From assembly GCA_045536025.1 (NCBI GenBank), contig JAZSMT010000020.1, positions 1-22,648 on the forward strand: a stretch of DNA of 22,648 bases, written 5' to 3'. The DNA comes from HGM11412 sp045536025. Lineage in GTDB: Bacteria; Bacillota; Clostridia; Christensenellales; Borkfalkiaceae. The position numbers were made by a program, and so were the translations under genes. Shown one piece after another: positions 13,665 through 21,488 of this stretch (positions are counted from its first letter, which is position 1; every line of letters begins with the position of its first letter). Under the pieces are notes generated by a model. The model did no database searches and was not told where the DNA came from. It saw only the letters and a list, made by a program, of their open reading frames with translations.

Positions 13665-14969
13665 ATGAGTAATGAAACTTTGTATCTTGGCGTATCACGC
13701 GAAATAATAACGCCTAAAATCGGTTGTAATTTATACGGTTATGACCCTAATCTTTATTCAACTTCCGTAAACGACGACTTAACTGCAACCGCTTATTATT
13801 TTAAGCAAGGAAACGTTCAAGCTCTTATTTTAAACTTTACCTTATGTTCCTTCAATGAGGCTACTACGAACAGCCTTTTAAAAGAAATTAGCTTAGGAAC
13901 GGGCATTCCGGCTGAAAACATATTTACTCATACCAACCACACCCACTCTGGCCCAAACACGTGTGGTAATCCGGGCTGGGGCGACCCTGACGTTAGCTAC
14001 ATAAACGAAATTTTATTACCAAAGTCAGTTAAAGTTTGTAAAGACTCTATGTTAAACCCCACTCCCGTAAAAATGGGCATTGCAACGGGAAAAAGCCTTG
14101 TTGGCATAAACCGCCGTGAACTTAACGAGAAGGGCGAAATTATATTAGGGCAAAACCCCAAAGGCATTTTTGACCCAAATATGACTATTCTTTCTTTTGT
14201 AGATAATGACGGGCATGCCGTTGGCAATATGATTCACTACGGCTGTCACTGTACGGCAAGTGGTTTAAACACGGAAATTACGCGTGATTGGCCAGGCCCC
14301 ATGATTGACAGTATTGAAAAGTTAAGCGGTGGATTAACTTCATTTTTTAACGGCCCCGAGGGGGACGTTGGTCCAAGACTTAAAAATGGCAGAACAACGG
14401 GTGATCATACAGTTAAAAGCGCATTAGAGCTTGGCGAAATCGCTAAGGAAGACGCTTTAGCTATATATAAAAATATAGGTGATTTTTCAACGCCTAAGCT
14501 TAACGTTAAACGCTATAAAGTTAAACTCCCATTTGATAAACGCATACCTTTACAGCAAGCGATTGAAGGATATAAAAAATTCGAAAACAGACCTGAAAAT
14601 ATCTACGTTGCTCGACGCACTTATTTTGAAAGAGTTATTAAATCATACAACGAGGGCTACGTTGATATTGACGGAAAATATATTGATCAAACTATCATTA
14701 CGCTTGGCGACGTTGCTTTAGTAGGATTTCCGTACGAGGTTTTTGCGGATATCGGCATTAAAATTAAAGAAGAAAAGATTTTTAAAAACACTTTAGTTGT
14801 TGCGCTTTGTAACGGAAGCCAAGGCTACTTCCCCACCAAGGAAGAAATGCCTTTTGGTGGATATGAAGTTAATAGTTTTAAAGTAAAAACTGTTCAAGCG
14901 ATAAGCGATAACGCCGATGAATTTGCAGTTAAGCAAACGATTGAAAATTTAAAAGACATCAAAAAATAA
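13665..14969 (+). CDS. Neutral/alkaline ceramidase-like hydrolase
   Basis: A 434-residue protein related to the N-terminal catalytic domain of neutral/alkaline non-lysosomal ceramidases (zinc amidases). Zinc-site motifs are HTNHTHSGP (89-97, with the HxH pair at H92/H94) and HYGCHCTASG (191-200). The downstream FNGPEGDVGP (228-237) corresponds to the NxxxGDVSP-type motif of the family, and ALCNGSQGYFPTKEE is also typical. There is no signal peptide, so it should act in the cytoplasm, unlike secreted bacterial ceramidases, and it lacks the C-terminal Ig-like domain of full-length (~650-residue) enzymes. The true substrate may be another N-acyl compound or a sugar derivative. It is divergent from an AraC regulator, which suggests inducible catabolism, and is followed by a terminator. 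Confidence 0.85.
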   Translation: MSNETLYLGVSREIITPKIGCNLYGYDPNLYSTSVNDDLTATAYYFKQGNVQALILNFTLCSFNEATTNSLLKEISLGTGIPAENIFTHTNHTHSGPNTCGNPGWGDPDVSYINEILLPKSVKVCKDSMLNPTPVKMGIATGKSLVGINRRELNEKGEIILGQNPKGIFDPNMTILSFVDNDGHAVGNMIHYGCHCTASGLNTEITRDWPGPMIDSIEKLSGGLTSFFNGPEGDVGPRLKNGRTTGDHTVKSALELGEIAKEDALAIYKNIGDFSTPKLNVKRYKVKLPFDKRIPLQQAIEGYKKFENRPENIYVARRTYFERVIKSYNEGYVDIDGKYIDQTIITLGDVALVGFPYEVFADIGIKIKEEKIFKNTLVVALCNGSQGYFPTKEEMPFGGYEVNSFKVKTVQAISDNADEFAVKQTIENLKDIKK

Positions 14970-14994
14970 GTTGATATAGTTAAATATAAAAATT

Positions 14995-15019
14995 TAAAGC
15001 ACGGCTAAGCCGTGCTTTA
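14995..15019 (+). terminator. Intrinsic terminator after the ceramidase-like gene
   Basis: AAAGCACGGC (14996-15005), loop TAA and GCCGTGCTTT (15009-15018) form a perfect 10-bp stem, extended by T14995-A15019. It lies 26 bases after the stop codon and is followed by a T-rich but interrupted tract, so it should end transcription at least in part. Confidence 0.85.
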
Positions 15020-15290
15020 TTATTGTTTTAATATTGTTTTTTACAACCACTTAAGGCGTTAGTTACAAGTTGGGCTAGGCTCGACACAAAGTGTGGTCGA
15101 CACCAAGTCTATACCTAGCCTCTTTTAAGGGATTAGTTAGACAAAAAAACAACCCTATTACAACCTGCTTAAGACATTAGAAACAAGCAAGACGAGGCTC
15201 GGCAAGACGGGGCGACTACAATTGACCTTGTTGGTCATTGTAGGTGCAACGACTTGACAGTAACGCAGTACTCGCGCCGTTTATAATAAC
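15020..15290. repeat. Gene-free stretch with degenerate repeats and hairpins
   Basis: No gene is visible between these convergent genes. Two copies of a ~46-base unit occur at 15041-15086 and 15158-15204. Both read TTACAACC..CTTAAG...TTAG..ACAAG......AGGCTCG.CA, and 27 of 37 bases match in the core. A shorter relative (TTTAAGGGATTAGTTAG) lies at 15124-15140. Hairpins include GGCTAGG (15073-15079) pairing with CCTAGCC (15114-15120) around an inner TCGACACA / TGTGGTCGA stem (15081-15100), and CTACAATTGACC (15216-15227) pairing with GGTCATTGTAG (15233-15243), with one bulge. The second hairpin has no T run, so it is not an ordinary terminator. This looks like decayed copies of an interspersed palindromic repeat. 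Confidence 0.62.
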
Positions 15291-17522
15291 TTAAGGTTTA
15301 ACCTTAATTTTGTTGAGCTTTTTATTAATCTTCAACAATTCTTCTTTAGTAAAGGATACGTTAACCATAGACACAAGTCCGGTCATGCGAAGAAGAGTAA
15401 AGCTCATCATCATCTCTTTCATTTCGGGGCTAAGCTTCATACCTCCACCTTTTTTACCGCCTTTTAAGCCTTTCATAACTTTAAGTAAAACTTTAGCTAA
15501 AACGAGCTTACCGCGGAAAGATTTCATAATATCTCTAAGCTTGCTGTTAAGGCTAAGTCTACCTTCAATTTCGGTAATATCAAACCAGTTAAGAACGGTA
15601 GTTCCTTCTTTAAGGCGATAGTCTTCATTAAAGGTGTCAACCTTTTTGATAAGGCTTTCGTCCTTACAATCACCAGCCACTGCTAAAAGCTTAGTTTCGC
15701 CAACGTTTTTAACCTCAAAGCGGAAGAAATGATCTTCAGCTTGAACTTTACCTACGCTTTCGCCGTTAGCAAAAAGCTCAACTTCAGGAAGGTTAGAATA
15801 AACGGTGATTTTAACCACGTCTTCAACTCTATCTACGTAACGCTTAGAGCAAATATGAACGAAGGGGTCGGTAGTGAGCCAAGCCTTGTATGCAAAGAAG
15901 GCGTCCTTTTTATACTTTCTATCAAAAGTAACTAAACCTTTGTGGTTTTGACCGTTTTCGCCACCTTCGGCTCTCGCGTCTGCACCAAAGTCAAACATAT
16001 TCCAAACGTGGGTTGCCCACATATACTTTCTTGTAAAGAACTGTTTGATAAGCTCTTCGTGATAGTATGCTTGATACTCTTCTGTATAGTCGCCTTGTTG
16101 AGGATTAGATGTGTGCCAGTTAAGAGCTTCACAGCCGTATTCCGAACAGCCTATAGCCTTATCGGGATATTTTGCGTGGAATTTATCAAACCAAGGGCCG
16201 TTCATATCCGTTTCGCCACCGTACCAACCAAAGTAATGGTTATAAGATACAACGTCAGGGATATGTACGTACTTTTCGTTCATATCAACTGCGGTCAAGC
16301 ACGCCATAGTGGTAAGACGGGTTTTATCCATCGAGTGAACGAGGTCGTTTAATATATAGTGATTTTCTAAAAGGTCGGGGTCGTCAGCGCCACTCATAGT
16401 GATTTCGTTAGACAAGCCCCAAACGATAATGGAAGGGTGGTTGTAGTTTTGAACGATAAGTTCTTTCATTTGAGAAATAGTGTTTTCTCTACCGCCCGGC
16501 ATATGTTTTGAAATGTAGGGAATTTCAGCCCAAACTACCATACCCCTTTCGTCACAAAGGTCATAGAAATATTGGTCGTGCTGGTAGTGTGCTAAACGAA
16601 TAGTCGTCGCACCAACCTCACATATCAAATCCATATCTTCTTCGTGATGTTCTTTAGTAAGCGCGTTGCCAAAACCCCATCTGTCTTGATGGCGGGAAAC
16701 GCCTCTTAAAGGATATTCTTCACCGTTTAGAATAAAGCCGTTTTCAGGATCGATTTTAAAGCTTCTACAACCAAATCTAACTAAAACCTCGTCAACAACC
16801 TCTTCGCCGTTTACGATTTGAGCTTTTAAGGTATAAAGATAGGGGTTTTTTCTACCGTGCCATAAAATAACGTCCTTTATAGTGATAACAGCCTCGTCGC
16901 CTATCGCCGTACCTATCTCAGTACCATCTTTATCTAATACGGCAAGCTTAATCTCTTGCCCATCCTTTAAGCCTACGGGATAGGTTTTAACTGCAACGTC
17001 AGCATCGCCACCTTTGATTTCAGGGGTAACGGTTATACCTTTACCACCAAAAAAGTCAAGGTCGAAATGCGAACTGCTAACGCAAATAATATTTACGTCA
17101 CGATACAAACCGCCGTAGAAGGTAAAGTCTGCCATTTGAGGATAAACATCTTCATTTGGCGAGTTGTCAACCGCAACAACTAAAATATTTTCATCTTGCA
17201 AACGCTCGGTGATATCTATTCTAAAGGTTGAATAGCCACCGTCGTGCCTTCTTAAATGTTCGCCGTTAAGATATACGTTAGCCGTAGAGTTAGCACCGTT
17301 AATTTCAAGATAATAGCGCTCAGCCTCGGGTAAATCAGATTTTAATAATTTTTTAACGTAGTTACAATTTCCTCTAAAATAGTCGTTTCCACCGTCTTGC
17401 CCATCAACGCTGTTCCATGAATGAGGTACGTTAACTATTTCAAGCCCGTCTAAAGTTGACGGGATTTCAGTTGCGCCTTTTTGAAAGCCCCACTCATTAT
17501 TAATGCTTATAATTTTTCTCAT
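15291..17522 (-). CDS. Glycoside hydrolase family 2 protein, beta-galactosidase-like
   Basis: A 743-residue GH2 enzyme, probably releasing terminal beta-galactosyl or related residues by the retaining mechanism. Domains in order: sugar-binding jelly roll (about 1-150), immunoglobulin-like domain (about 155-260), catalytic TIM barrel (about 265-555), a small beta domain with VELFANGESVG (581-591), then a basic tail. The acid/base is E373 in WGLSNEITMSG and the nucleophile is E461 in GCSEYGCEA. NGxxYPLRGVSRHQDRWG opens the barrel. No signal peptide is seen, so it acts inside the cell on imported oligosaccharides. The ATG at 17522 is chosen over the one at 17528 because GGGGAG sits 7 bases before it and only 1 base before the other. 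Glucuronidase or other GH2 activities cannot be excluded. Confidence 0.92.
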   Translation of the reverse strand: MRKIISINNEWGFQKGATEIPSTLDGLEIVNVPHSWNSVDGQDGGNDYFRGNCNYVKKLLKSDLPEAERYYLEINGANSTANVYLNGEHLRRHDGGYSTFRIDITERLQDENILVVAVDNSPNEDVYPQMADFTFYGGLYRDVNIICVSSSHFDLDFFGGKGITVTPEIKGGDADVAVKTYPVGLKDGQEIKLAVLDKDGTEIGTAIGDEAVITIKDVILWHGRKNPYLYTLKAQIVNGEEVVDEVLVRFGCRSFKIDPENGFILNGEEYPLRGVSRHQDRWGFGNALTKEHHEEDMDLICEVGATTIRLAHYQHDQYFYDLCDERGMVVWAEIPYISKHMPGGRENTISQMKELIVQNYNHPSIIVWGLSNEITMSGADDPDLLENHYILNDLVHSMDKTRLTTMACLTAVDMNEKYVHIPDVVSYNHYFGWYGGETDMNGPWFDKFHAKYPDKAIGCSEYGCEALNWHTSNPQQGDYTEEYQAYYHEELIKQFFTRKYMWATHVWNMFDFGADARAEGGENGQNHKGLVTFDRKYKKDAFFAYKAWLTTDPFVHICSKRYVDRVEDVVKITVYSNLPEVELFANGESVGKVQAEDHFFRFEVKNVGETKLLAVAGDCKDESLIKKVDTFNEDYRLKEGTTVLNWFDITEIEGRLSLNSKLRDIMKSFRGKLVLAKVLLKVMKGLKGGKKGGGMKLSPEMKEMMMSFTLLRMTGLVSMVNVSFTKEELLKINKKLNKIKVKP

Positions 17523-17553
17523 TAACATACTCCCCTATTTTAATGCTAATAAA

Positions 17554-17582
17554 ATTATATTATAATTTTGTCCTTTCGTCAA
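17554..17582 (-). promoter_or_regulatory. Promoter of the GH2 gene
   Basis: On the minus strand, TTGACG (17582-17577), a 17-base spacer and TATAAT (17559-17554), 32 bases before the ATG at 17522. With the terminator at 17601-17623 just upstream, it makes the GH2 gene an independent transcription unit. I see no clear operator palindrome. Confidence 0.85.
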
Positions 17583-17600
17583 TACGTAATTTTACAAAAA

Positions 17601-17623
17601 AAGCAAGGCTTTTGACCTTGCTT
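17601..17623 (-). terminator. Intrinsic terminator of the ior-paaK-traX operon
   Basis: On the minus strand, AAGCAAGG, a 7-base loop and CCTTGCTT form an 8-bp stem followed by a run of Ts (the A run at 17596-17602 on the plus strand). The stem begins at the stop codon of the TraX-like gene. Confidence 0.88.
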
Positions 17624-18350
17624 AAATTATAAGTTGTAAACCTGCTAAAACTAATAGGTGTAAGGGGTAAAACGCATAGAATAAATATTTGAGCTTTTTA
17701 GTTCCCCTTTTACCGCTATAAAGTAAAAGTAGCGGTATCGAACAAAGTGCGTACACCGTTAAAAACTTAAGCGTAGACTGTAAATAATATACGAGTACGC
17801 CTATTGAAAAACAGGACGCTCTTACCGCAGGAATATCCGCCCTTTCAAGACCTTTAATCCCTTTGAAATCAACGAGTGCGCCAAATAGTGGTAGAACGCA
17901 ACCCATAAAGCCGTAATCAACCTCAAAAAACAAACAAAATACGTAAGCGCCTGCAACGGCAGATATAAAAAGCGCAACGGCTAAAGCCTTTGTATACGCC
18001 TTACTGCTACCAACTAGCGTTTTCTTTGCAAACTGCAAGGCGTAAATTAAAAGTATAGATATTGAAAAGGTAATAAGTATACCAAAATACTGCTCGTATG
18101 GATAGGCTACTTGGTAGGCAACTTGGCAAACCACACCAAGTAAAAATACCGATAAAAAATATCTTAATTTGTTTTTAGTGTAACGACAACCCTCTGAAAT
18201 CAAAAAGGCAAATATCGGAAACGCAAGCCTTCCAACGTATCTCATCCACAAAGCGTTTGGAAACAGCATTAATCCCGCGTGGTCGATAAGCATAGACACG
18301 CACGCTATTATTTTTAAAGCGTTACCGCTTAACTTTATTTTATTTAACAT
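17622..18350 (-). CDS. TraX family membrane protein, putative acyltransferase
   Basis: A 242-residue protein with about eight hydrophobic segments. It matches the TraX family: LSGNALKIIACVSMLIDHAG at the N-terminus, RYVGRLAFPIFAFLISEG (37-54), and a C-terminal FYAFYPLHLLVLAGLQ. In the F plasmid TraX acetylates pilin, and the family is related to membrane acyltransferases. Chromosomal copies in Clostridia are common away from conjugation genes and their substrate is unknown. No conjugation gene is present in this window, so there is no support for a transfer role. It is the last gene of the operon, one base after the amidohydrolase gene, and its stop codon lies in the terminator stem. Confidence 0.85.
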   Translation of the reverse strand: MLNKIKLSGNALKIIACVSMLIDHAGLMLFPNALWMRYVGRLAFPIFAFLISEGCRYTKNKLRYFLSVFLLGVVCQVAYQVAYPYEQYFGILITFSISILLIYALQFAKKTLVGSSKAYTKALAVALFISAVAGAYVFCLFFEVDYGFMGCVLPLFGALVDFKGIKGLERADIPAVRASCFSIGVLVYYLQSTLKFLTVYALCSIPLLLLYSGKRGTKKLKYLFYAFYPLHLLVLAGLQLII

Positions 18351-18351
18351 T

Positions 18352-19161
18352 TTAAAGACCTAATAAAGACAGAGCGTTTTTATAGAGAATTTTATCTCTT
18401 ACCTCTGCGTTATTAACGAAAGATTTTAAAATCTTAACGTCCTCGTCCATACTGCTCCAAGGAAAATCGCTAGCAAATAAAATTCTATCTTCGCCGTGTT
18501 TGTCAAGAACGGATGAAAATTCTTCTTTTTTGAGGCGTTTTAAAACGTAGGCGGTATCAAAATACACCTTTTCGCCCGCCAAATAGGTTATAACGTCGTC
18601 TACCATTTCACTTCCACCAAGGTGGGCAAGTACGAACTTTTCGTGCCCTACTTTATCAATAACCTTTTTAGTTAAAGATGGCGGACATTTAACGGTACAA
18701 TCGCGATAGCCACAGTCAACGCCCGCGTGAGTAACTACGATTAAGTCTAAATCTTTTGCGCATTTTAATATCTCGATATACCCCTCGTCGTCGATAAAAG
18801 TGTTTTGATAGTCGGGGTGAATTTTAACCCCTTTAAGCCCAGCGTCTTTTACCCTTTTAAGCTTACCCTTGATATCCTCGCAAGCAGGGTGAATTCCGCC
18901 GAAAGAAATTATCTTCTTTTCCCCGCTTGAAAACTCTTCGTTAACTTTAGTAACGAAGTTTAAAACGCTTTCAAACTGCTCGGGTTTAGTAAGCACGGGA
19001 AGAGCAACGGCAAGGTCAACCTTGCCGTTTAAAAGCGCATTGTAAAGACCTAAAACAGTCCCGTCGGAATTAGGTGTATTTCCGCCCTTTTCCGCTAGAA
19101 AATCTATGGTTTTTTTGGCTATTTTATCGGGAAATACGTGAGTGTGAAAATCTATTACCAT
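18352..19161 (-). CDS. Amidohydrolase family metal-dependent hydrolase
   Basis: A 269-residue TIM-barrel hydrolase of the amidohydrolase-2 group, which includes decarboxylases of aromatic and carboxymuconate-type acids. Metal-site motifs are DFHTHVFP (4-11), KIHPDYQ, VTHAGVD, AHLGGSE and the late SDFPW aspartate. Another HPD-type lysine/histidine segment (GVKIHPDY) is typical of this group. The substrate is unknown. It lies between an ACT-domain protein and a TraX protein (one base either side), in an operon with iorAB and paaK, so hydrolysis or decarboxylation of an aromatic or amino-acid-derived acid is plausible but unproven. An AGAG-rich ribosome binding site is not obvious because it would lie in the previous gene. 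Confidence 0.85.
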   Translation of the reverse strand: MVIDFHTHVFPDKIAKKTIDFLAEKGGNTPNSDGTVLGLYNALLNGKVDLAVALPVLTKPEQFESVLNFVTKVNEEFSSGEKKIISFGGIHPACEDIKGKLKRVKDAGLKGVKIHPDYQNTFIDDEGYIEILKCAKDLDLIVVTHAGVDCGYRDCTVKCPPSLTKKVIDKVGHEKFVLAHLGGSEMVDDVITYLAGEKVYFDTAYVLKRLKKEEFSSVLDKHGEDRILFASDFPWSSMDEDVKILKSFVNNAEVRDKILYKNALSLLGL

Positions 19162-19162
19162 A

Positions 19163-19591
19163 TTACATTTTTAAAAGGTCATGAGGAGAAAGGGTTTCAA
19201 CACCGTTTTCTTTTAAAACCACTTCCGTCTTAGTAGCGTCAGACGATTTAAGCACAACGTACGCCTCGGCTTTATCTATAGATAAACCGTACATATACTC
19301 AACGTTGATATCTGCCTTTTCAATGAGTTTCAAAAGCTCTTGTAAGCTTCCCGAAACGTGAGGAATTTTAAGAATCATAACGTCGGATAAAAGGCTTGAA
19401 AAGCCTGCCTTTGAAAGCTTTTCTTTGCCGAGCTGGGGATTGTTTACAATAAGGCGTAAAAGCCCGTATTCAGTAGTGTCTGCTAAGCTCATCGACAAAA
19501 TGTTAACTTCGCTTTCCTTAAGAACGTCTAATACCTCTGAAAGTCTACCTTTTCTATTTTCGATAAATACGGATAATTGTTTAGATGTCAT
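19163..19591 (-). CDS. Tandem ACT domain protein
   Basis: A 142-residue protein made of two ACT domains, about 1-68 (QLSVFIENRKGRLSEVLDVL) and 69-142 (beginning near DVMILKIPHVSGSLQELLKLI). ACT pairs bind amino acids at their interface and usually control an enzyme. Small free-standing ACT proteins of this kind are regularly found beside paaK and iorAB in anaerobes, and may sense aromatic or branched amino acids; the ligand here is not determined. It starts 18 bases after paaK with a TAGGAG ribosome binding site and is followed after one base by the amidohydrolase gene. Confidence 0.9.
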   Translation of the reverse strand: MTSKQLSVFIENRKGRLSEVLDVLKESEVNILSMSLADTTEYGLLRLIVNNPQLGKEKLSKAGFSSLLSDVMILKIPHVSGSLQELLKLIEKADINVEYMYGLSIDKAEAYVVLKSSDATKTEVVLKENGVETLSPHDLLKM

Positions 19592-19609
19592 AATAAATCT
19601 CCTAAAATC

Positions 19610-20908
19610 TTAATAAAGCTTACGCTTATCAATTACGTGAACTGCCTTTCCCTCGCTTCTAACGAGCGTTTGCGGTTCAACGATTTTAATTTTTGCGTTG
19701 ATGCCAAGCGCTTGATTTATTGCGTGGCCAATCTTCTTAGTCATCGCCTCAATGCCTCTAATTTCGTCAGTAAAATACTCGTTTGCAAGTTCTACTTGAA
19801 TTTCTAAGGTGTCAAGGTTATTTACCCTATCAACTATCATCATATAGTGAGGAGTTACCTCTTTTAACTCGCAAAGCGCAGATTCAATTTGGCTTGGGAA
19901 TACGTTTACGCCACGAATAATAAGCATATCGTCAACCCTGCCTTTAAATTTGGTTATTCTTGCACTAGTTCTTCCGCACTCACAAATGTCGTGATAAATA
20001 CTAGTTAAATCTTTAGTTCTGTATCTTATAAGAGGAATTCCCTCTTTAGTAAGAGTTGTAAACGCAAGCTCGCCTAAAACGCCGTCTGCAACCGGTTGAA
20101 GGGTATTAGTATCTAAAACCTCGGGATAGAAATGGTCCTCGCAAACGTGCAAGCCTTTATGATATTTACAGTCGCAAGCAACGCCTGGGCCCATAATTTC
20201 GGAAAGACCGTAAATGTCGTGCGCGGAAATATTAAGCCTTTTTTCAAGTTCTTCACGCATTTGTTCAGTCCAAGGCTCTGCACCGCAAATTGCCGATTTT
20301 AATTTAATTTTATCAAGCAAGCCCTCTTGCTCTAAAACCTCGGATATGTAAAGGAGGTAAGAGGGTGTACAAGCAATAGCCGTTGCGCCAAAATCTACCA
20401 TCATAGTGGTTAATTTTTTAGAGTTACCCGTGCTCATAGGAACTACGGTAGCTCCGATTTTTTCAGCGCCAGCATGCGCACCTAAACCACCTGTAAACAA
20501 GCCGTAGCCATATGCTACTTGAATAACGTCGTCCTTACAAACTCCAGCCATCGTCAAACATCTTGCAACGCACTCCGACCAAACGTCAAGGTCTTTTCTG
20601 GTGTAGCCTACTACCGTTGCCTTACCAGTAGTTCCGCTGGAGGCGTGAATTCTAACTATTTCTGAATTTGGAACGGCAAAAAGCCCAAAAGGATAGTTAT
20701 CTCTTAAATCGTCTTTAGTGGTAAAGGGAAGTTTAGTAATATCTTCAATTCCCTTAACGTCTGACGGAAGCATACCAAGTTTTTGCATTTTTTTGCGATA
20801 AAACTCTACGTTGTGATAAACGTAATCAACGAGTTTTTTTAGCCTTGCACTTTGGAGATTATGCATCTCATCGCGCGACATACATTCTTTTGTTTCGTTC
20901 CAAATCAT
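19610..20908 (-). CDS. paaK: Phenylacetate-CoA ligase
   Basis: A 432-residue adenylate-forming enzyme that couples an aryl-acetate to CoA with ATP, or runs in reverse to conserve energy from aryl-acetyl-CoA. Visible motifs are the P-loop SSGTTGKATVVGYTRKD (90-106), the YGLSEIMGPGVA segment, YRTKDLT, and the hinge/lysine region GRVDDMLIIRGVNVFPSQIE typical of the PaaK branch. A cysteine-rich insert (CDCKYHKGLHVCEDH, and later CECGR) resembles the metal-site cysteines of some PaaK proteins. Its neighbours iorA and iorB make aryl-acetyl-CoA from aryl-pyruvates, so it probably acts on the same compounds. It starts 16 bases after iorB with a GGGAGGG ribosome binding site. Confidence 0.95.
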   Translation of the reverse strand: MIWNETKECMSRDEMHNLQSARLKKLVDYVYHNVEFYRKKMQKLGMLPSDVKGIEDITKLPFTTKDDLRDNYPFGLFAVPNSEIVRIHASSGTTGKATVVGYTRKDLDVWSECVARCLTMAGVCKDDVIQVAYGYGLFTGGLGAHAGAEKIGATVVPMSTGNSKKLTTMMVDFGATAIACTPSYLLYISEVLEQEGLLDKIKLKSAICGAEPWTEQMREELEKRLNISAHDIYGLSEIMGPGVACDCKYHKGLHVCEDHFYPEVLDTNTLQPVADGVLGELAFTTLTKEGIPLIRYRTKDLTSIYHDICECGRTSARITKFKGRVDDMLIIRGVNVFPSQIESALCELKEVTPHYMMIVDRVNNLDTLEIQVELANEYFTDEIRGIEAMTKKIGHAINQALGINAKIKIVEPQTLVRSEGKAVHVIDKRKLY

Positions 20909-20924
20909 AAAAATCCCTCCCTTT

Positions 20925-21488
20925 TTAATAATTATACCCTTTTAAAAATGCTTGAACGTTTAATTCCACCGTCTTTGGCGGAACGGTTTCCCTAACAATT
21001 TTTATAACCGTTTCTTTATCAATTCCTAAATGCTTGGTCGCATAGCCTAAAACTACTGAGTTTAAAACCTTGCTGTTTCCAAGTTCTTTTGCAATCTTTT
21101 GCCCGTCAATAGCAAAAACTGAATACTCTTTTTTAAGATTTTCAATTATGCCGTCAGGGTAACTCATAGCGCCGGTAACAACCGTCATAGGGTCGATACG
21201 GCAATCGTTAACCACAAGCACGCCACCCTCTTTTAAAAAGTGTGCGTATCTAAGTGCTTCAAGCCTTTCGAACGCAATAATAACGTCAGCCGTGCCCTCT
21301 TCAACTACCGGTTCGTTAACCTTATCGCCGTAGCGAACGAAGGTTACTACGCTACCGCCCCTTTGCGCCATACCGTGAACTTCTGAAATCTTAACGTCTT
21401 TCCCGAGCGCGAGAGCCGATTTACCTATAATTCTACTAGTGAGTAGCGTACCTTGTCCACCCACGCCTACTATCATTATATTTTTCAT
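20925..21488 (-). CDS. iorB: Indolepyruvate ferredoxin oxidoreductase, beta subunit
   Basis: A 187-residue gamma-type subunit of 2-oxoacid:ferredoxin oxidoreductase. Features are the N-terminal IVGVGGQGTLLTSRIIG (6-22), the SEVHGMAQRGGSVVTFVRYG segment (about 35-54) and a KVLNSVVLGYATKHLG helix. With IorA it oxidatively decarboxylates aryl-pyruvates (indolepyruvate, phenylpyruvate, hydroxyphenylpyruvate) to aryl-acetyl-CoA, reducing ferredoxin, and is oxygen sensitive. The start overlaps the iorA stop by four bases (ATGA), as expected for subunits made in equal amounts. Confidence 0.95.
   Translation of the reverse strand: MKNIMIVGVGGQGTLLTSRIIGKSALALGKDVKISEVHGMAQRGGSVVTFVRYGDKVNEPVVEEGTADVIIAFERLEALRYAHFLKEGGVLVVNDCRIDPMTVVTGAMSYPDGIIENLKKEYSVFAIDGQKIAKELGNSKVLNSVVLGYATKHLGIDKETVIKIVRETVPPKTVELNVQAFLKGYNY

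Noticed and set aside
15216..15243. Hairpin at 15216-15243 as a terminator of the GH2 gene
   Set aside because: No T run follows on either strand. It may still slow polymerase, but it does not meet the pattern of an intrinsic terminator.
15020..15290. CRISPR array
   Set aside because: The repeats are few, degenerate (about 73% identical), unevenly spaced and have no cas genes nearby.
15942..16352. Plus-strand open frame of 136 codons inside the GH2 gene
   Set aside because: It is antisense to the catalytic barrel including the active-site region of GH2, with no ribosome binding site or family resemblance.
17622..18350. TraX as evidence of a conjugative element
   Set aside because: No relaxase, coupling protein, integrase or type IV secretion gene is present; chromosomal TraX-family proteins are common and the gene sits in a metabolic operon.
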